DNA of 64,000 nucleotides from R-RK-3 sp031399085 (GCA_031399085.1 JANNOQ010000082.1:1-64000), one strand, 5' to 3'. Counted from the stretch's first letter, positions 9,458 to 19,305 are shown. Program-made: numbers and translations. Notes: generated by a model from the sequence alone, not told the origin.

Positions 9458-9951
9458 CAGCCTATCCCGACCTCCCGCGCCTTATTGGGATCGATAATCA
9501 TTGCGCTGATTTCGGCCTCCGCAGCGATCGCGCCATCGACCTTGGCTTCTCCGGCAAAACGCCAGACGGGACCGCGATTGCGGATCTTGCGGACATGAAA
9601 ATGCACACAATCGCCAGGCAGCACCGGACGGCGGAATTTGGCTTTGTCGATGCTCATGAAATAGACGATCTGCGGCTGGTAGGTCTCGCCAAGCGCCGCA
9701 ACGCAGATCGCGCCCGCCGTTTGAGCGATTCCCTCAATCAGCAGGACGCCCGGCATCACCGGGAAGCCGGGGAAATGGCCCTGGAAAAATGGCTCGTTGA
9801 TGGTGACGTTCTTGATGCCCGTCGCCGAATTATCGCCGTCAATATCGACAATGCGGTCGATCATCAGGAAAGGATAGCGGTGAGGCAATAGCTTGAGGAC
9901 GCGCATGATATCCGCAGTGCCGAGCGCGCTCGCCGATGCTTCCTCTGTCAT
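9457..9951 (-). CDS. fabZ: 3-hydroxyacyl-ACP dehydratase FabZ
   Basis: Hot-dog-fold dehydratase that converts 3-hydroxyacyl-ACP to trans-2-enoyl-ACP in fatty acid elongation and competes with LpxA/LpxD for 3-hydroxyacyl-ACP. The 164-residue protein shows the N-terminal LPHRYPFLMIDRI and the active-site block with His59 (FFQGHFPGFPVMPG) and Glu73 (LLIEGIAQ). It lies between lpxD and lpxA, the classical arrangement that ties membrane lipid and lipid A synthesis together. Confidence 0.97.
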   Translation of the reverse strand: MTEEASASALGTADIMRVLKLLPHRYPFLMIDRIVDIDGDNSATGIKNVTINEPFFQGHFPGFPVMPGVLLIEGIAQTAGAICVAALGETYQPQIVYFMSIDKAKFRRPVLPGDCVHFHVRKIRNRGPVWRFAGEAKVDGAIAAEAEISAMIIDPNKAREVGIG

Positions 9952-9996
9952 TTTGTCCGCTCCATGCGGTCCTGGCCCAATCGTCTCACCGCAATA

Positions 9997-11064
9997 TCAT
10001 TCATCGAGTTTCGTCAAGTCTTTAAGCTTATTGCCGGTCAGCTTATCCGTCAGCCGCCGCATCAGCGCGGCCTCGCGCGCCCAGCGTCTGGCTGGTTGCG
10101 CGGGGGTGCCCGCCCAACGCTGGCCGCGCGGCACGCTTTGGGTGACGCCGCTATTGCCGGCGATTTGAGCCCCCGCGCCGACGGTGATGTGGCCGACTAT
10201 GCCGCTCTGGCCGCCCAGCACGGCAAAGTCTCCGAGGATCGAACTGCCCGCCACTCCCGACTGCGCGACCAGAATACAATGCCGACCGATCAAGACGTTA
10301 TGGGCAATCTGCACGAGATTATCAATCTTCGTTCCTTCGCCGATCACGGTATCGCGCAGCGCGCCCCGGTCGACGGTGCTGTTCGCGCCGATCTCCACCC
10401 AATCCTGGATGATGACGCGGCCGATCTGGCGGACTTTGAAGTGCCCATCCCTGCCCATGGCGAAGCCGAACCCGTCCTGCCCGATCGCGACGCCGGCGTG
10501 GATGATAACATTGTTGCCGATCAGCGCATGGGTAATGACGGCGCGAGGGCCTATGAAGCAGTTCCGGCCAATTGCGCAGCGATAGCCGATGACCGCGCCT
10601 GCCGCTATGCGGGTGCCCTCGCCAATGCGCGCCTCAGGGCCAATAACCGCGCCTGACTCGACGATAACGTCGTTTTCCAGCATGGCGCTAGGGTCGATAT
10701 GGGCGGCGGCGGGACTGGCGGCGGCGGTCGTCTTCGGTACACCCGCCTCTGGATAGAATAGCGCCAGCGCTCTTGCATAGGCCCGGTACGGCTCGGGCGA
10801 TATAAGAGAGGCGGTTTCGGCCGGCACGCGGTCAGCGAATTTCTTCTGCACGAAGCAGGCGGCGGCCGCCGTTTCGGCGAGTTGGGGAAGATATCGCGGA
10901 TTATCGAGAAAGCTAACATCCTTTGCGCCTGCCGTGTCGAGCGGCTGAATGTCCACGATCTCAATTGCGGCGCGCGACGGGTCAGACAGCGCAACGCCGG
11001 CGGCCTCGGCGATGTGCGCCAGCGGAAAAGGGCCTGCGCGATGATAGAAGCCGGGATGATCCAT
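9997..11064 (-). CDS. lpxD: UDP-3-O-acylglucosamine N-acyltransferase LpxD
   Basis: Third lipid A enzyme, which N-acylates UDP-3-O-acylglucosamine. There is an N-terminal uridine-binding domain (about 1-110), a hexapeptide beta-helix with the family's HAGVAIGQDGFGFA motif, then NSTVDRGALRDTVIGEGTKIDNLVQIAHNV and a C-terminal helix. ATG 11064 (MDHPGFYHRAG) is preferred over the TTG at 11091. The latter lies inside the strong hairpin after bamA and would add only a non-conserved stretch. Confidence 0.94.
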   Translation of the reverse strand: MDHPGFYHRAGPFPLAHIAEAAGVALSDPSRAAIEIVDIQPLDTAGAKDVSFLDNPRYLPQLAETAAAACFVQKKFADRVPAETASLISPEPYRAYARALALFYPEAGVPKTTAAASPAAAHIDPSAMLENDVIVESGAVIGPEARIGEGTRIAAGAVIGYRCAIGRNCFIGPRAVITHALIGNNVIIHAGVAIGQDGFGFAMGRDGHFKVRQIGRVIIQDWVEIGANSTVDRGALRDTVIGEGTKIDNLVQIAHNVLIGRHCILVAQSGVAGSSILGDFAVLGGQSGIVGHITVGAGAQIAGNSGVTQSVPRGQRWAGTPAQPARRWAREAALMRRLTDKLTGNKLKDLTKLDE

Positions 11065-11088
11065 TGCTTTTTCTTGTTTCTGAAATGC

Positions 11089-11116
11089 CAAAGACCCCGC
11101 CGACCCGGGGCCTTTG
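11089..11116 (-). terminator. Hairpin between bamA and lpxD
   Basis: An 11-bp stem (CAAAGACCCCG at 11089-11099 with CGGGGCCTTTG at 11106-11116, one G-U pair in the RNA) with a 6-base loop starts 23 bases after the bamA stop on the minus strand. It lacks a long U tract, so partial termination or attenuation that lowers lpx expression relative to bamA is more likely than full termination. Confidence 0.55.
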
Positions 11117-11139
11117 CCAATGTGACCGTCGGATCGCTG

Positions 11140-13476
11140 TTAGAACTTGGTCGTGGCGCCGAAGCGGAAGAATTCCTCTTCGTCGAATTCCGCCTTGTTC
11201 AGCACAAAGGCAAAATCAGCACGCAGCGGACCGACGGGCGAATTCCACAACAAGCTCGCTCCAACCGCGGACCGTAGCACGTCGTCATCGTTGACGACCC
11301 CGTCCGCAGCGGAATAGTCGGTATCATACAACGAACCGGCATCGGCGAAAACAGCGCCGCTGAAGCCAAGCTCTTCCGGAAGGAAGGGAATTGGGAAGCG
11401 GACTTCGATGGTGCCGGAATAGAACACCTTGCCGCCGATCGCGTCGAAACCACCTTCATCATTCGCAGCCCGGGGGCCAATACCGGAGGTGTCGAAACCG
11501 CGGATCGTCTCACCGCCTTTAAAGAACGCATCCACCGACAGCACGCTTTGCCCGTCCCATCCGGTGATGTGACCGCCGATTAAGCGGCCTACCAGCGTGA
11601 TGCCTTCGTAGATGGGATAATAACCGCGCGCTTCGGCGACCGTCTGGATGTAATTGGTGTCTCCGCCGACGCCAGCCAACTCTTGGTTGAGCGTGAGGTA
11701 CAAGCCTCTTGAGGGATTCAAGCGGTTGTTCCGAGTGTCATAGGTCAGTGAATAGCCGACGGCCGAAATGATGCGCGCACCGGCCAATCCGGCCTGTTCG
11801 ATGGGGAAGGAGGCGTCGTCATCGACGTTGAACACCTCGTCCTGCAGAATGCTGTAGCTCGGCTGCAGCCAAATGTTCTCAGTTAGGGCAAAGCCGACCC
11901 GGAGCGCACCGCCGGTCTTACGCTGCTCGTAGCCAGATTGGTCACTGTAGTCGTTTTCCTTGTGGAAGGCATCGAACCCCGCCGACATATTCCGGTCGAG
12001 GAAGCGCGGTTCGGTGAAGCTCAAGTCGATCTGCGCGCTTTCCATGCTGCCCGACAGCTTTAGCCGCAGATATTGGCCCTTGCCAAGCAGGTTGCGCTCG
12101 GTATAGGCCACTTCGCCAATCACGCCAACGCTCGATGAGTAACCGCCCGCCAGGGAGAGCTCGCCCGTGGGCTGCTCTTCGATAAGGAAGTTCAGCACCA
12201 CGCGATCCTGCGCCGAACCTGGCTCCCGCGAAACCTTGACGCTTTTGAAAAAGCTAAGCTTTTGCAAGCGCAAACGGGCTTGATCGACGAGGAGACGGTT
12301 GTAAGCGTCGCCTTCAGCCAAACGGATTTCACGCCGGATGACATAATCCTTAGTCCGCGCATTGCCGATAACGTTGATGCGCTCGATATAGACGCGCGGC
12401 CCCTGCTCGACCACATAGACGATGCTGATCGTGCGAGCGATGGGGTCACGTTCGACGCGCGGGCGGATCTGACCAAAAGCGTAGCCCTGTTCGGCAACGG
12501 CGATGGTCAGCTTCTCTGTCGTCGTATCGACTTTTTCAATGCTGTAGATCGAACCTTGCTGGGTCAGCACTTCGGCGCGAAGCGAGGCAGGATCAACCGA
12601 AGGCAGCGTTGATTCGATGTCGATATTACCGAAATTATACAGCTCGCCCTCTTCAACCGTGAAGGTGATGAAGAATCCCTTGCCCTCGCGGTCCAGATCG
12701 GCAACGGCGGAGACGACGCGAGCGTCCGCATATCCGTTCCTCAGATAATAGCGACGCAGTAGCTCGCGGTCGAGATTGAGCCGGTCCGGATCGTAAACGT
12801 CGGTCGACTTCAGAAAGCTGAGAAGATTGTTTTCGGTCGTGGTGACGACGCTGCGAAGCTGGGAGTCCGAGAAGGCGCGGTTGCCGATGAAGGTGATGTT
12901 CAGAACCTTCGTCTCGGGACCTTCCTGAATGACAAAGGCCAGATTTACGCGCTCATTATCGAGCTGGATAACCTGTGCATCCACCTGAACCGCGTAATAG
13001 CCGGAGCGGCGATAGACGTCGAGAATCCGCTGAACGTCGGCTTGAACCTTGGCGCGGGTGAAGACGGAGCGGGGCTTGAGCTGCACTTCGGGTGCGAGCG
13101 TCTCGTCCTTGATCTCCTTATTGCCCTCGAACACAACCTGGTTGATGACCGGGTTTTCGTTAATGACCTGAACGGTGACGACGCCGCCGCTCTGGTCAAT
13201 ATTGACGTTCTCGAAAAGGCCGGTGGAAACAAGCGCCTTGACGCTTTCGCTCGCCTGATAGGGATCGTAGCGGTCGCCCTCATTGAAGGTCAAATAGCTC
13301 TTGATCGTCTCAGGAGCGATTCGCTTGGTCCCAACGACTCGAATTTCGCGGATGACCGGTCCCGACTGGGCATAGGCTTCGCTGCCTGCGATGCCTTGGA
13401 TCCCCCCGGACCAAATGCACCCAGCCACCAGCATAAATGCCAGAAGTTTCAGTCGGATCATTGCCATGCGCAGCAT
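11140..13476 (-). CDS. bamA: Outer membrane protein assembly factor BamA
   Basis: Essential Omp85-family insertase that folds beta-barrel proteins into the outer membrane. The 778-residue protein has a signal peptide (about 1-37, ending SEAYAQS) and five POTRA domains (about 40-365, beginning VIREIRVVGTKRIAPETI). A 16-strand barrel follows, with the Omp85 signature GGETIRGFDTSGIGPR and the C-terminal phenylalanine (FRFGATTKF) expected of an outer membrane protein. It is preceded by rseP and followed by lpxD, the standard order. The start is ATG 13476; in-frame ATGs at 13467 and 13461 are possible. Confidence 0.97.
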   Translation of the reverse strand: MLRMAMIRLKLLAFMLVAGCIWSGGIQGIAGSEAYAQSGPVIREIRVVGTKRIAPETIKSYLTFNEGDRYDPYQASESVKALVSTGLFENVNIDQSGGVVTVQVINENPVINQVVFEGNKEIKDETLAPEVQLKPRSVFTRAKVQADVQRILDVYRRSGYYAVQVDAQVIQLDNERVNLAFVIQEGPETKVLNITFIGNRAFSDSQLRSVVTTTENNLLSFLKSTDVYDPDRLNLDRELLRRYYLRNGYADARVVSAVADLDREGKGFFITFTVEEGELYNFGNIDIESTLPSVDPASLRAEVLTQQGSIYSIEKVDTTTEKLTIAVAEQGYAFGQIRPRVERDPIARTISIVYVVEQGPRVYIERINVIGNARTKDYVIRREIRLAEGDAYNRLLVDQARLRLQKLSFFKSVKVSREPGSAQDRVVLNFLIEEQPTGELSLAGGYSSSVGVIGEVAYTERNLLGKGQYLRLKLSGSMESAQIDLSFTEPRFLDRNMSAGFDAFHKENDYSDQSGYEQRKTGGALRVGFALTENIWLQPSYSILQDEVFNVDDDASFPIEQAGLAGARIISAVGYSLTYDTRNNRLNPSRGLYLTLNQELAGVGGDTNYIQTVAEARGYYPIYEGITLVGRLIGGHITGWDGQSVLSVDAFFKGGETIRGFDTSGIGPRAANDEGGFDAIGGKVFYSGTIEVRFPIPFLPEELGFSGAVFADAGSLYDTDYSAADGVVNDDDVLRSAVGASLLWNSPVGPLRADFAFVLNKAEFDEEEFFRFGATTKF

Positions 13477-13684
13477 TGGTTATTCTTGCCCCCGTTACGC
13501 CGGTCCCCCAAGACGTCAGCAACCTAACTTACAAGCCACGTTTGTGTCTGTAACGTGGCTCGGGTCGCTGGGCCTCAAGTTCCCCGACGGATGTGGCCCC
13601 CCGGCCACGTCCGCTCGCCTGTTTCACTCAGCTTCGATGCAGCGTTCAATCCTCGTCACCAATAAGGCCTTGAACGCTCATCCC

Positions 13685-14836
13685 TTATCCCATCTGACGG
13701 ATCAGATGAATCACATCATTCCTAGTCGCGAAAAGCATTAACATGATCACCAGAGCGAAGCCAATTCTAAAACCGATTTCCATGACCCTTTCGCTCAATG
13801 GGCGGCCACGTATGGCTTCTATGCCATAGAACACCAGATGGCCTCCATCGAGCATCGGAATCGGGAAAAGATTGAGCAGCCCGATATTGATCGAAATGAT
13901 CGCGATCCAGCGGAAAAGCTCAACGAATCCAATGGATGCAACTTCGCGCGAAAGCTGAGCGATGCCGACCACGCCACGCACCTCCTCGCCCGACGCCTGA
14001 CCGATCGCGAGCTTCTGAATGAATATCAGCGGCTGCTTCATCCAAAAATAAGTCTCAGACAGGCTTTGCGAGAAGGCCTCAACGGGGCCGAATTGCTTGA
14101 AGGTGACGTCCTCATTCTTGCGCCCGATGCCAAGCAGGCCGATCTTGACCATATTGCCGAACCGGTCCTTGGTTTCCTTCAGACGCGGCGTCGCCTCGAA
14201 CGTCATTGGCTGGCCGTTCCGGTCGACCGTAATCGAAAGCTGCGTCTCCGCATTCAGCATGACGATGCGCTGGATGTCGTCGAAGCTTTGGATCGACGAC
14301 CCGCCGATGCTGCGGATCAGATCGCCGGGCTGGAAGCCGGCTTCGGCCGCGGCGCTGCCCGGCTCGACCGAGGCCACGCGCGGCTCCAGGATCGGCTTGC
14401 CCATGGTCATGAACCACACCGTCAAAATGACGATCGCGAGGATGAAATTGGCGATGGGACCCGCCGCCACGACCGCCGCGCGCTGGCCGACAGGTTTGGC
14501 GTGGAAATTGCCGCGCCGCTCCTCCTCGGACAGCCGCGCCAGGTCGCCTTGGCTGGGCACGCTCGCCGCGTTCTCGTCGCCCTTGAATTTCACGTATCCG
14601 CCGAGCGGCACCCAAGCGAGCCGCCATCGCGTGCCGTGCCGGTCGTAAAATCCGCCGACCTCGGGACCAAAGCCGATGGAGAATGTTTCAACCGTCACGC
14701 CAAAATAGCGCGCGACGAGAAAATGCCCCATCTCATGGACGAAGACCACGACGCCGAGCACGAACAAAAACGGCACCACCCAGGACAGGTAGTACCAGGC
14801 CGTCGTCCAGAGGCCGGTTTCGGCAAGAATGGTCAT
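13685..14836 (-). CDS. rseP: RIP metalloprotease RseP
   Basis: Site-2 intramembrane zinc protease that releases sigma factors by cleaving anti-sigma factors and clears signal-peptide remnants. The 383-residue protein has the zinc motif HEMGH at 34-38 in the first membrane helix, a periplasmic PDZ domain in the middle (PRVASVEPGSAAAEAGFQPGD), and the second zinc ligand in NLFPIPMLDGGHLVFY. C-terminal membrane helices follow. A gap of about 200 bases separates it from bamA. Confidence 0.95.
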   Translation of the reverse strand: MTILAETGLWTTAWYYLSWVVPFLFVLGVVVFVHEMGHFLVARYFGVTVETFSIGFGPEVGGFYDRHGTRWRLAWVPLGGYVKFKGDENAASVPSQGDLARLSEEERRGNFHAKPVGQRAAVVAAGPIANFILAIVILTVWFMTMGKPILEPRVASVEPGSAAAEAGFQPGDLIRSIGGSSIQSFDDIQRIVMLNAETQLSITVDRNGQPMTFEATPRLKETKDRFGNMVKIGLLGIGRKNEDVTFKQFGPVEAFSQSLSETYFWMKQPLIFIQKLAIGQASGEEVRGVVGIAQLSREVASIGFVELFRWIAIISINIGLLNLFPIPMLDGGHLVFYGIEAIRGRPLSERVMEIGFRIGFALVIMLMLFATRNDVIHLIRQMG

Positions 14837-14924
14837 GCAACGTCAACTCCGGTTACGCTGGCGGGCCGCACGCGAGCATCAGGCGAAAGGCCGGGCATCA
14901 GCAAATTTCATACGCATCAAAGCA

Positions 14925-16100
14925 TTAGGCGGCGTAGGTGCCGCAGAGCCGGGCCGCAAGCACACGAGCCGCCCGGTCGGCCTCAAGCACATCATCAAGC
15001 GTTTCGAAACGCATTGTCCCGATTTCCGAGACCGACGCATCGAGCGCGGCTTCCACGACTTCTGGTATAGTCATAAAGCTGATTTGCTCGGCAAGGAAGC
15101 ATTCTACGGCAATTTCGTTAGCCGCGTTGAGAACAGCGGGCGCGGCGCCTCCCGCCACCAGGGCGTCGCGGGCGATTCGCAATGCTGGGAAGCGCACTTC
15201 GTCCGGCGCTTCGAAGGTAAGCTGGGCGAGACGGGCAAAGTCGAGCCGCTCGGTCGGCGCCGGCATTCGCTCGGGCCAGGCCAGGCTATAGGCGATCGGA
15301 GTGCGCATGTCCGGCGCGCTCATCTGCGCCAGCACCGAGCCGTCGCAATAGTGCACCAGGCAGTGAATGATCGACTGTGGATGCACGAGCACGCGGAGCT
15401 GATGCGCCTCCACCGGAAAGAGATGATAGGCCTCGATGATTTCCAGACCCTTGTTCATCAAGGTGGCGGAATCGATGGTGATCTTGCGTCCCATCGACCA
15501 ATTGGGATGTTTGAGCGCCTCCTGCGGCCGTGCCGTCTTGAGCCGTTCGGCGCTCCAGCTGCGAAATGGCCCGCCGGACGCTGTCAGCGTGATCGCCTCG
15601 ATGCAATGGGAGGGCGAGCGATCGATCGCCTGAAAGGCGGCTGAATGCTCCGAATCGACCGGCAGCAGCGTCGTTCCCGCTGCCTCGACCGCCGCCAGGA
15701 ACACCGCGCCGGCCGAAACCAGGCACTCCTTGTTGGCCAGCGCCAGACAGGTGCCCTGGCTTGCGGCGGCGAAGGTCGGCTTCAGCCCTGCGGCGCCGAC
15801 AATCGCCGCCATGATCCAGTCGGCCGGGATTAGCGCTGCCTGGCAAACGGCGTCCTCGCCCGCGGAGACTTCGATGTCGGTGCCCGCGAGCAGGCTTTTC
15901 AGCACTCCGTACTGTTCGGGATCGGCAAGCGCTGCATGTTTGGCGCGGTGGCGGATGGCAAGTTCGGCGAGTTTTTCCGCGTTGGAGCCAGCGGTGAGCG
16001 CCACGATTTCGAACGCCTCGGGCGAGCGTCCGATCATGTCGAGCGTGTTCTGCCCGACCGAGCCTGTCGCGCCCAGGACGGTGAGTTTACGCGGTGTCAT
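14925..16100 (-). CDS. dxr: 1-deoxy-D-xylulose-5-phosphate reductoisomerase
   Basis: NADPH-dependent enzyme of the MEP isoprenoid pathway that converts DXP to 2-C-methylerythritol 4-phosphate. The 391-residue length is typical. The N-terminus has the nucleotide-binding motif VLGATGSVGQNTLDM, and the centre has LLPVDSEHSAAFQ and TASGGPFR with MGRKITIDSATLMNKGLE, which form the metal and substrate site. It feeds UppS, encoded two genes upstream in the same run. Confidence 0.97.
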   Translation of the reverse strand: MTPRKLTVLGATGSVGQNTLDMIGRSPEAFEIVALTAGSNAEKLAELAIRHRAKHAALADPEQYGVLKSLLAGTDIEVSAGEDAVCQAALIPADWIMAAIVGAAGLKPTFAAASQGTCLALANKECLVSAGAVFLAAVEAAGTTLLPVDSEHSAAFQAIDRSPSHCIEAITLTASGGPFRSWSAERLKTARPQEALKHPNWSMGRKITIDSATLMNKGLEIIEAYHLFPVEAHQLRVLVHPQSIIHCLVHYCDGSVLAQMSAPDMRTPIAYSLAWPERMPAPTERLDFARLAQLTFEAPDEVRFPALRIARDALVAGGAAPAVLNAANEIAVECFLAEQISFMTIPEVVEAALDASVSEIGTMRFETLDDVLEADRAARVLAARLCGTYAA

Positions 16101-16193
16101 GGCTCATTCCCTCGCCTCAAACCTTTAAGGGATCTGACAAACAGCAAGACCGTCCACCCCCAATTTTCGCGCGATCATTGCCTGTTACGCGCC

Positions 16194-17072
16194 TCAAGGC
16201 CAGAGCAATAATGCGCGCCCCGGGTGGGCGGGGTCGAGGCTCCAGGCGATTATGCCGGCGGCGACGGCGGCGAAGATCAATCCGTCGATACGGTCAAGCA
16301 CGCCGCCATGACCGGGGATCAGGCCGCTGGAATCTTTCATGCCGAACATGCGTTTGAGCGCCGACTCGCCCAGATCGCCCAGCTGCGCGATTATGGCTAG
16401 CCCGATGGCCAAAAGCGCCAGCCGGCCTCCCGACCCCTCGCCGGCCAGGCCTGCGAAAATCCATCCGGCAAGGCCCGCTGCGAGCGTGCCGCCGATCAGC
16501 CCGGCCCAGGTCTTCTTGGGCGAAATCAGCGGGGCAAGCTTGGGCCCGCCGAGCCAGCGGCCGAACGCATAGGCGGCGCTGTCGGTGGTCCAGACGATGG
16601 CGAAAATATACAGGATCGCCAGCCAGCCATAATCGGCATCGCTGCGGATCCAGATCAGGGCAACAGCCGGAAAGCCGGCATAATACACGCCAGCCGCCGA
16701 CCACCACGCCTGCGGGCGTTCGTCCTGAAATGCGCGGATGATGAAAACTGCAATCGTACCGAGGACGACAGTGAGCAAAGCGCAGCCCGGGCAGCCTTCG
16801 ACCGTCGCCCACGCCGCCGCCGCCGTCGCGCCGAGTTGCACCGCGAAAGCTGCGTCAAACCCGGTGCCGCGCACCAGCCGTCCCCACTCCCAGGCCATGG
16901 CAGCGATGAAGAAGGCGATGAGGACGGCAAAGCTTTCGAGGCTGGTGAGGGTGAGAAAGAGGGCGACGGCAACCAGGATGAGCGCTGAATAGATCCGGAC
17001 CGTCAGTTCCGCAGGCGCCGGTTTCTTTGCCATCTCCTCGGAGAGAATCGGCTCGCCTGTCACGCGCTGCAT
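16194..17072 (-). CDS. cdsA: Phosphatidate cytidylyltransferase
   Basis: Multi-pass inner membrane enzyme that makes CDP-diacylglycerol from phosphatidate and CTP for all phospholipids. The protein is largely hydrophobic helices and ends with the family signature: SPKKTWAGLIGG, then MKDSSGLIPGHGGVLDRIDG. ATG 17072 (MQRVTGEP) overlaps the uppS stop by 13 bases; ATG 17033 (MAKKPAPAELTV) is an equally plausible start, but its GAGGAG sits directly against the codon. An open frame continues upstream to 17159 inside uppS and is not expected to be translated. Confidence 0.93.
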   Translation of the reverse strand: MQRVTGEPILSEEMAKKPAPAELTVRIYSALILVAVALFLTLTSLESFAVLIAFFIAAMAWEWGRLVRGTGFDAAFAVQLGATAAAAWATVEGCPGCALLTVVLGTIAVFIIRAFQDERPQAWWSAAGVYYAGFPAVALIWIRSDADYGWLAILYIFAIVWTTDSAAYAFGRWLGGPKLAPLISPKKTWAGLIGGTLAAGLAGWIFAGLAGEGSGGRLALLAIGLAIIAQLGDLGESALKRMFGMKDSSGLIPGHGGVLDRIDGLIFAAVAAGIIAWSLDPAHPGRALLLWP

Positions 17073-17815
17073 CTTGCGTTCAGGCCACCGAAACGCCTGT
17101 CGCGGCTTTGAAATTCGCCTACGGCCTTGACCAGCATGTCCTTGGAAAATTCGGGCCAATAGGTGTCGAAGAACACAAACTCAGTGTAGGCGCACTGCCA
17201 GAGCAGAAAATTGCTGATGCGCTTGTCGCCGCCGGTGCGGATGAGAAGATCGGGTTCAGGCAGGCCCGCCGTGTCGAGACGCGACTCAAAAAGTTCGGCG
17301 GTGATGCCCTCCGGCGCAATCTTCCCGCGCGCGGCGTCGAACGCGATGGCCTGCGCGGCGCGGACGATTTCATCGCGCGCGCCGTAATTGAAAGCCGTCG
17401 TCAGACGCAGGCCGGTGTTATTCTTGGTGATTTCCACCGCGTCGCGAATGAGTTTGACCACCTCCGGCTCAACCTTTTCTTCGGTGCCGATGACCTTGAT
17501 CTTGACGTTTTGCTCATGCAGATCGGCCAGATCGCGGCGGATGAACAGCTTCAACAGCCCCATCAGATCGGTGATTTCATCATGCGGCCGGCGCCAATTT
17601 TCCGAGGAAAATGTGTAAAGCGTCAGATGGCCGATGCCGAGCTCGATGGCCGCTCGCACGCAGGCCCGAACGGCTTCGACGCCCCGGCGATGCCCCTCGG
17701 CGCGCGGGAGGCCACGCTGCTTGGCCCATCGGCCATTGCCGTCCATAATGATTGCCACATGGCTCGGAACGGGCCCGGCCCCTTCCATCGACATCGCAGT
17801 TTCTGGCGGCGTCAT
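17060..17815 (-). CDS. uppS: Undecaprenyl diphosphate synthase (di-trans,poly-cis)
   Basis: Cis-prenyltransferase that adds isopentenyl units to farnesyl diphosphate to make the C55 carrier for peptidoglycan and O-antigen. The 251-residue protein shows the catalytic Asp and phosphate-binding loop in IIMDGNGRWAKQRGLPRAEGHRRG, then YTFSSENWRRP and the C-terminal LIRTGGDKRISNFLLWQCAYTE. It stands between frr and cdsA. Confidence 0.97.
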   Translation of the reverse strand: MTPPETAMSMEGAGPVPSHVAIIMDGNGRWAKQRGLPRAEGHRRGVEAVRACVRAAIELGIGHLTLYTFSSENWRRPHDEITDLMGLLKLFIRRDLADLHEQNVKIKVIGTEEKVEPEVVKLIRDAVEITKNNTGLRLTTAFNYGARDEIVRAAQAIAFDAARGKIAPEGITAELFESRLDTAGLPEPDLLIRTGGDKRISNFLLWQCAYTEFVFFDTYWPEFSKDMLVKAVGEFQSRDRRFGGLNARCSA

Positions 17816-17874
17816 CGCAGTCCCAACCCGTTCACAAAGCAGATGAGAACACCGGATATCGGCATTGCGGCCGG

Positions 17875-18438
17875 CTAGACCTGCATGATCTCGCCTTCTT
17901 TAGTCGAAAGGGCGACATCGATCTCCTTAATGATCTTATCCGTCAATTCCTGTACTTTTGCTGAAAGCGAATGGTGATCGTCCTCGCTGATCTCGCGATC
18001 TTTTTCGAGCCGCTTGAGCAAATCCATGCCGTCGCGGCGGACATTGCGCACCGAAATCCGCGCCTGCTCGGCATAGCCGCTGGCAATTTTCGACAGTTTC
18101 TGCCGCCGCTCCTGGTTCATTTCCGGGATCGGCAAGCGCAGCGTCGTGCCGTCCATCACCGGGTTGAGGCCGAGATCGGATTCGCGGATGGCCTTATCGA
18201 CGGCGTTGACCAGCGCTTTATCCCAGACAGAAACGGAAATCATGCGCGCCTCGGGAACCGACACGGTCGCGACCTGATTGATCGGCATCTTCGCGCCATA
18301 GGCATTGACCGTGATCGGATCGAGGAGGCTGGCGCTCGCCCGGCCGGTGCGCAAGCCGCCGAATTCCTGCTTGAGAATCTGGAGCGCGCCGCGCATCCGC
18401 TTCTCGATATCCTTTTGATCGAAACTCCCATCCGCCAT
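17875..18438 (-). CDS. frr: Ribosome recycling factor
   Basis: Releases 70S ribosomes after termination together with EF-G. The 187-residue protein begins MADGSFDQKDIEKRMRGAL and has the typical LRTGRASASLLDPITVNAYG and the long three-helix bundle with VRNVRRDGMDLLKRLEKD. The open frame extends upstream to 18543, but ATG 18438 matches the family N-terminus. It is located directly downstream of pyrH. Confidence 0.97.
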   Translation of the reverse strand: MADGSFDQKDIEKRMRGALQILKQEFGGLRTGRASASLLDPITVNAYGAKMPINQVATVSVPEARMISVSVWDKALVNAVDKAIRESDLGLNPVMDGTTLRLPIPEMNQERRQKLSKIASGYAEQARISVRNVRRDGMDLLKRLEKDREISEDDHHSLSAKVQELTDKIIKEIDVALSTKEGEIMQV

Positions 18439-18567
18439 GGTCTTGGTCCTTACACTTGCGGTTTTGACGCCGTATCCGTGATGATGTGGTAATGCCTTGT
18501 CCGGCTGAGCGCAACAGCCTCGCCGATCGATGCGCGTTTGCACGCAGCGCTAGGGTAAGCGGACGCC

Positions 18568-19305
18568 TCAATCCGCCGTGACGAAGGTCGAGTCCGCTTT
18601 GCCCCCGAGCACTGCCCCGATGCTTCCCTCGGCTTCGATACAAAACACCACAATGGGAATGCGCGAATCGCGCGCCAAGGCAAACGCCGCAGCGTCCATC
18701 ACCTTCAGATCGCGGGTCAGCGCCTCGTCATAGGTCAGCCGCTCGTAACGCGCCGCGTCAGGGTCGAGCTTGGGATCAGCGGAGTAGATGCCATCGACTT
18801 GGGTAGCCTTTAGGATGACGTCACAGCCCATTTCGGCGGCGCGGAGGGCGGCCGCGGTGTCGGTGGTGAAGAACGGGTTGCCGGTGCCGCCGGCGAAGAT
18901 CACGATCTTACCGCTCGACAAATCGCGCAGCGCCCGATCGCGTTGGAACGGCTGCACGCCGGCCGCTTCAACGGGAATAGCGGAATGAATGGCGGCCTGC
19001 GCCCCAGCTTGGTTTAGCGCGTTCGCCAGTGCCAAGGCGTTCATAACCGTGGCGAGCATCCCGATATAGTCGGCCTTGACCCGGTCCATGCCGTATGCTG
19101 CGCCCGCCAAGCCGCGAAAGATGTTTCCGCCGCCAATCACCACGCACATCTGCGTGCCGCTGAGGGACGCAGCATGGATTTCTCGCGCGAAGCGCATGGC
19201 GGCGGCCGGATCGATTCCGTAGGTTGTCCCGCCGAGCAGCGCCTCACCGGAGAGCTTTAGAAGCGCCCGTCGATAAAGCGGGGCGTGAGCGGGTTCGGCT
19301 GCCAT
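18568..19305 (-). CDS. pyrH: UMP kinase
   Basis: Bacterial hexameric uridylate kinase (UMP to UDP), of the amino-acid-kinase fold. The 245-residue protein begins MAAEPAHAPLYRRALLKLSGEALLGG and shows VVIGGGNIFRG, the substrate region FAGGTGNPFFTTDTAAALRA and the C-terminal PIVVFCIEAEGSIGAVL. ATG 19305 with GAGGAG upstream is preferred to the longer frame from 19356. Confidence 0.96.
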   Translation of the reverse strand: MAAEPAHAPLYRRALLKLSGEALLGGTTYGIDPAAAMRFAREIHAASLSGTQMCVVIGGGNIFRGLAGAAYGMDRVKADYIGMLATVMNALALANALNQAGAQAAIHSAIPVEAAGVQPFQRDRALRDLSSGKIVIFAGGTGNPFFTTDTAAALRAAEMGCDVILKATQVDGIYSADPKLDPDAARYERLTYDEALTRDLKVMDAAAFALARDSRIPIVVFCIEAEGSIGAVLGGKADSTFVTAD

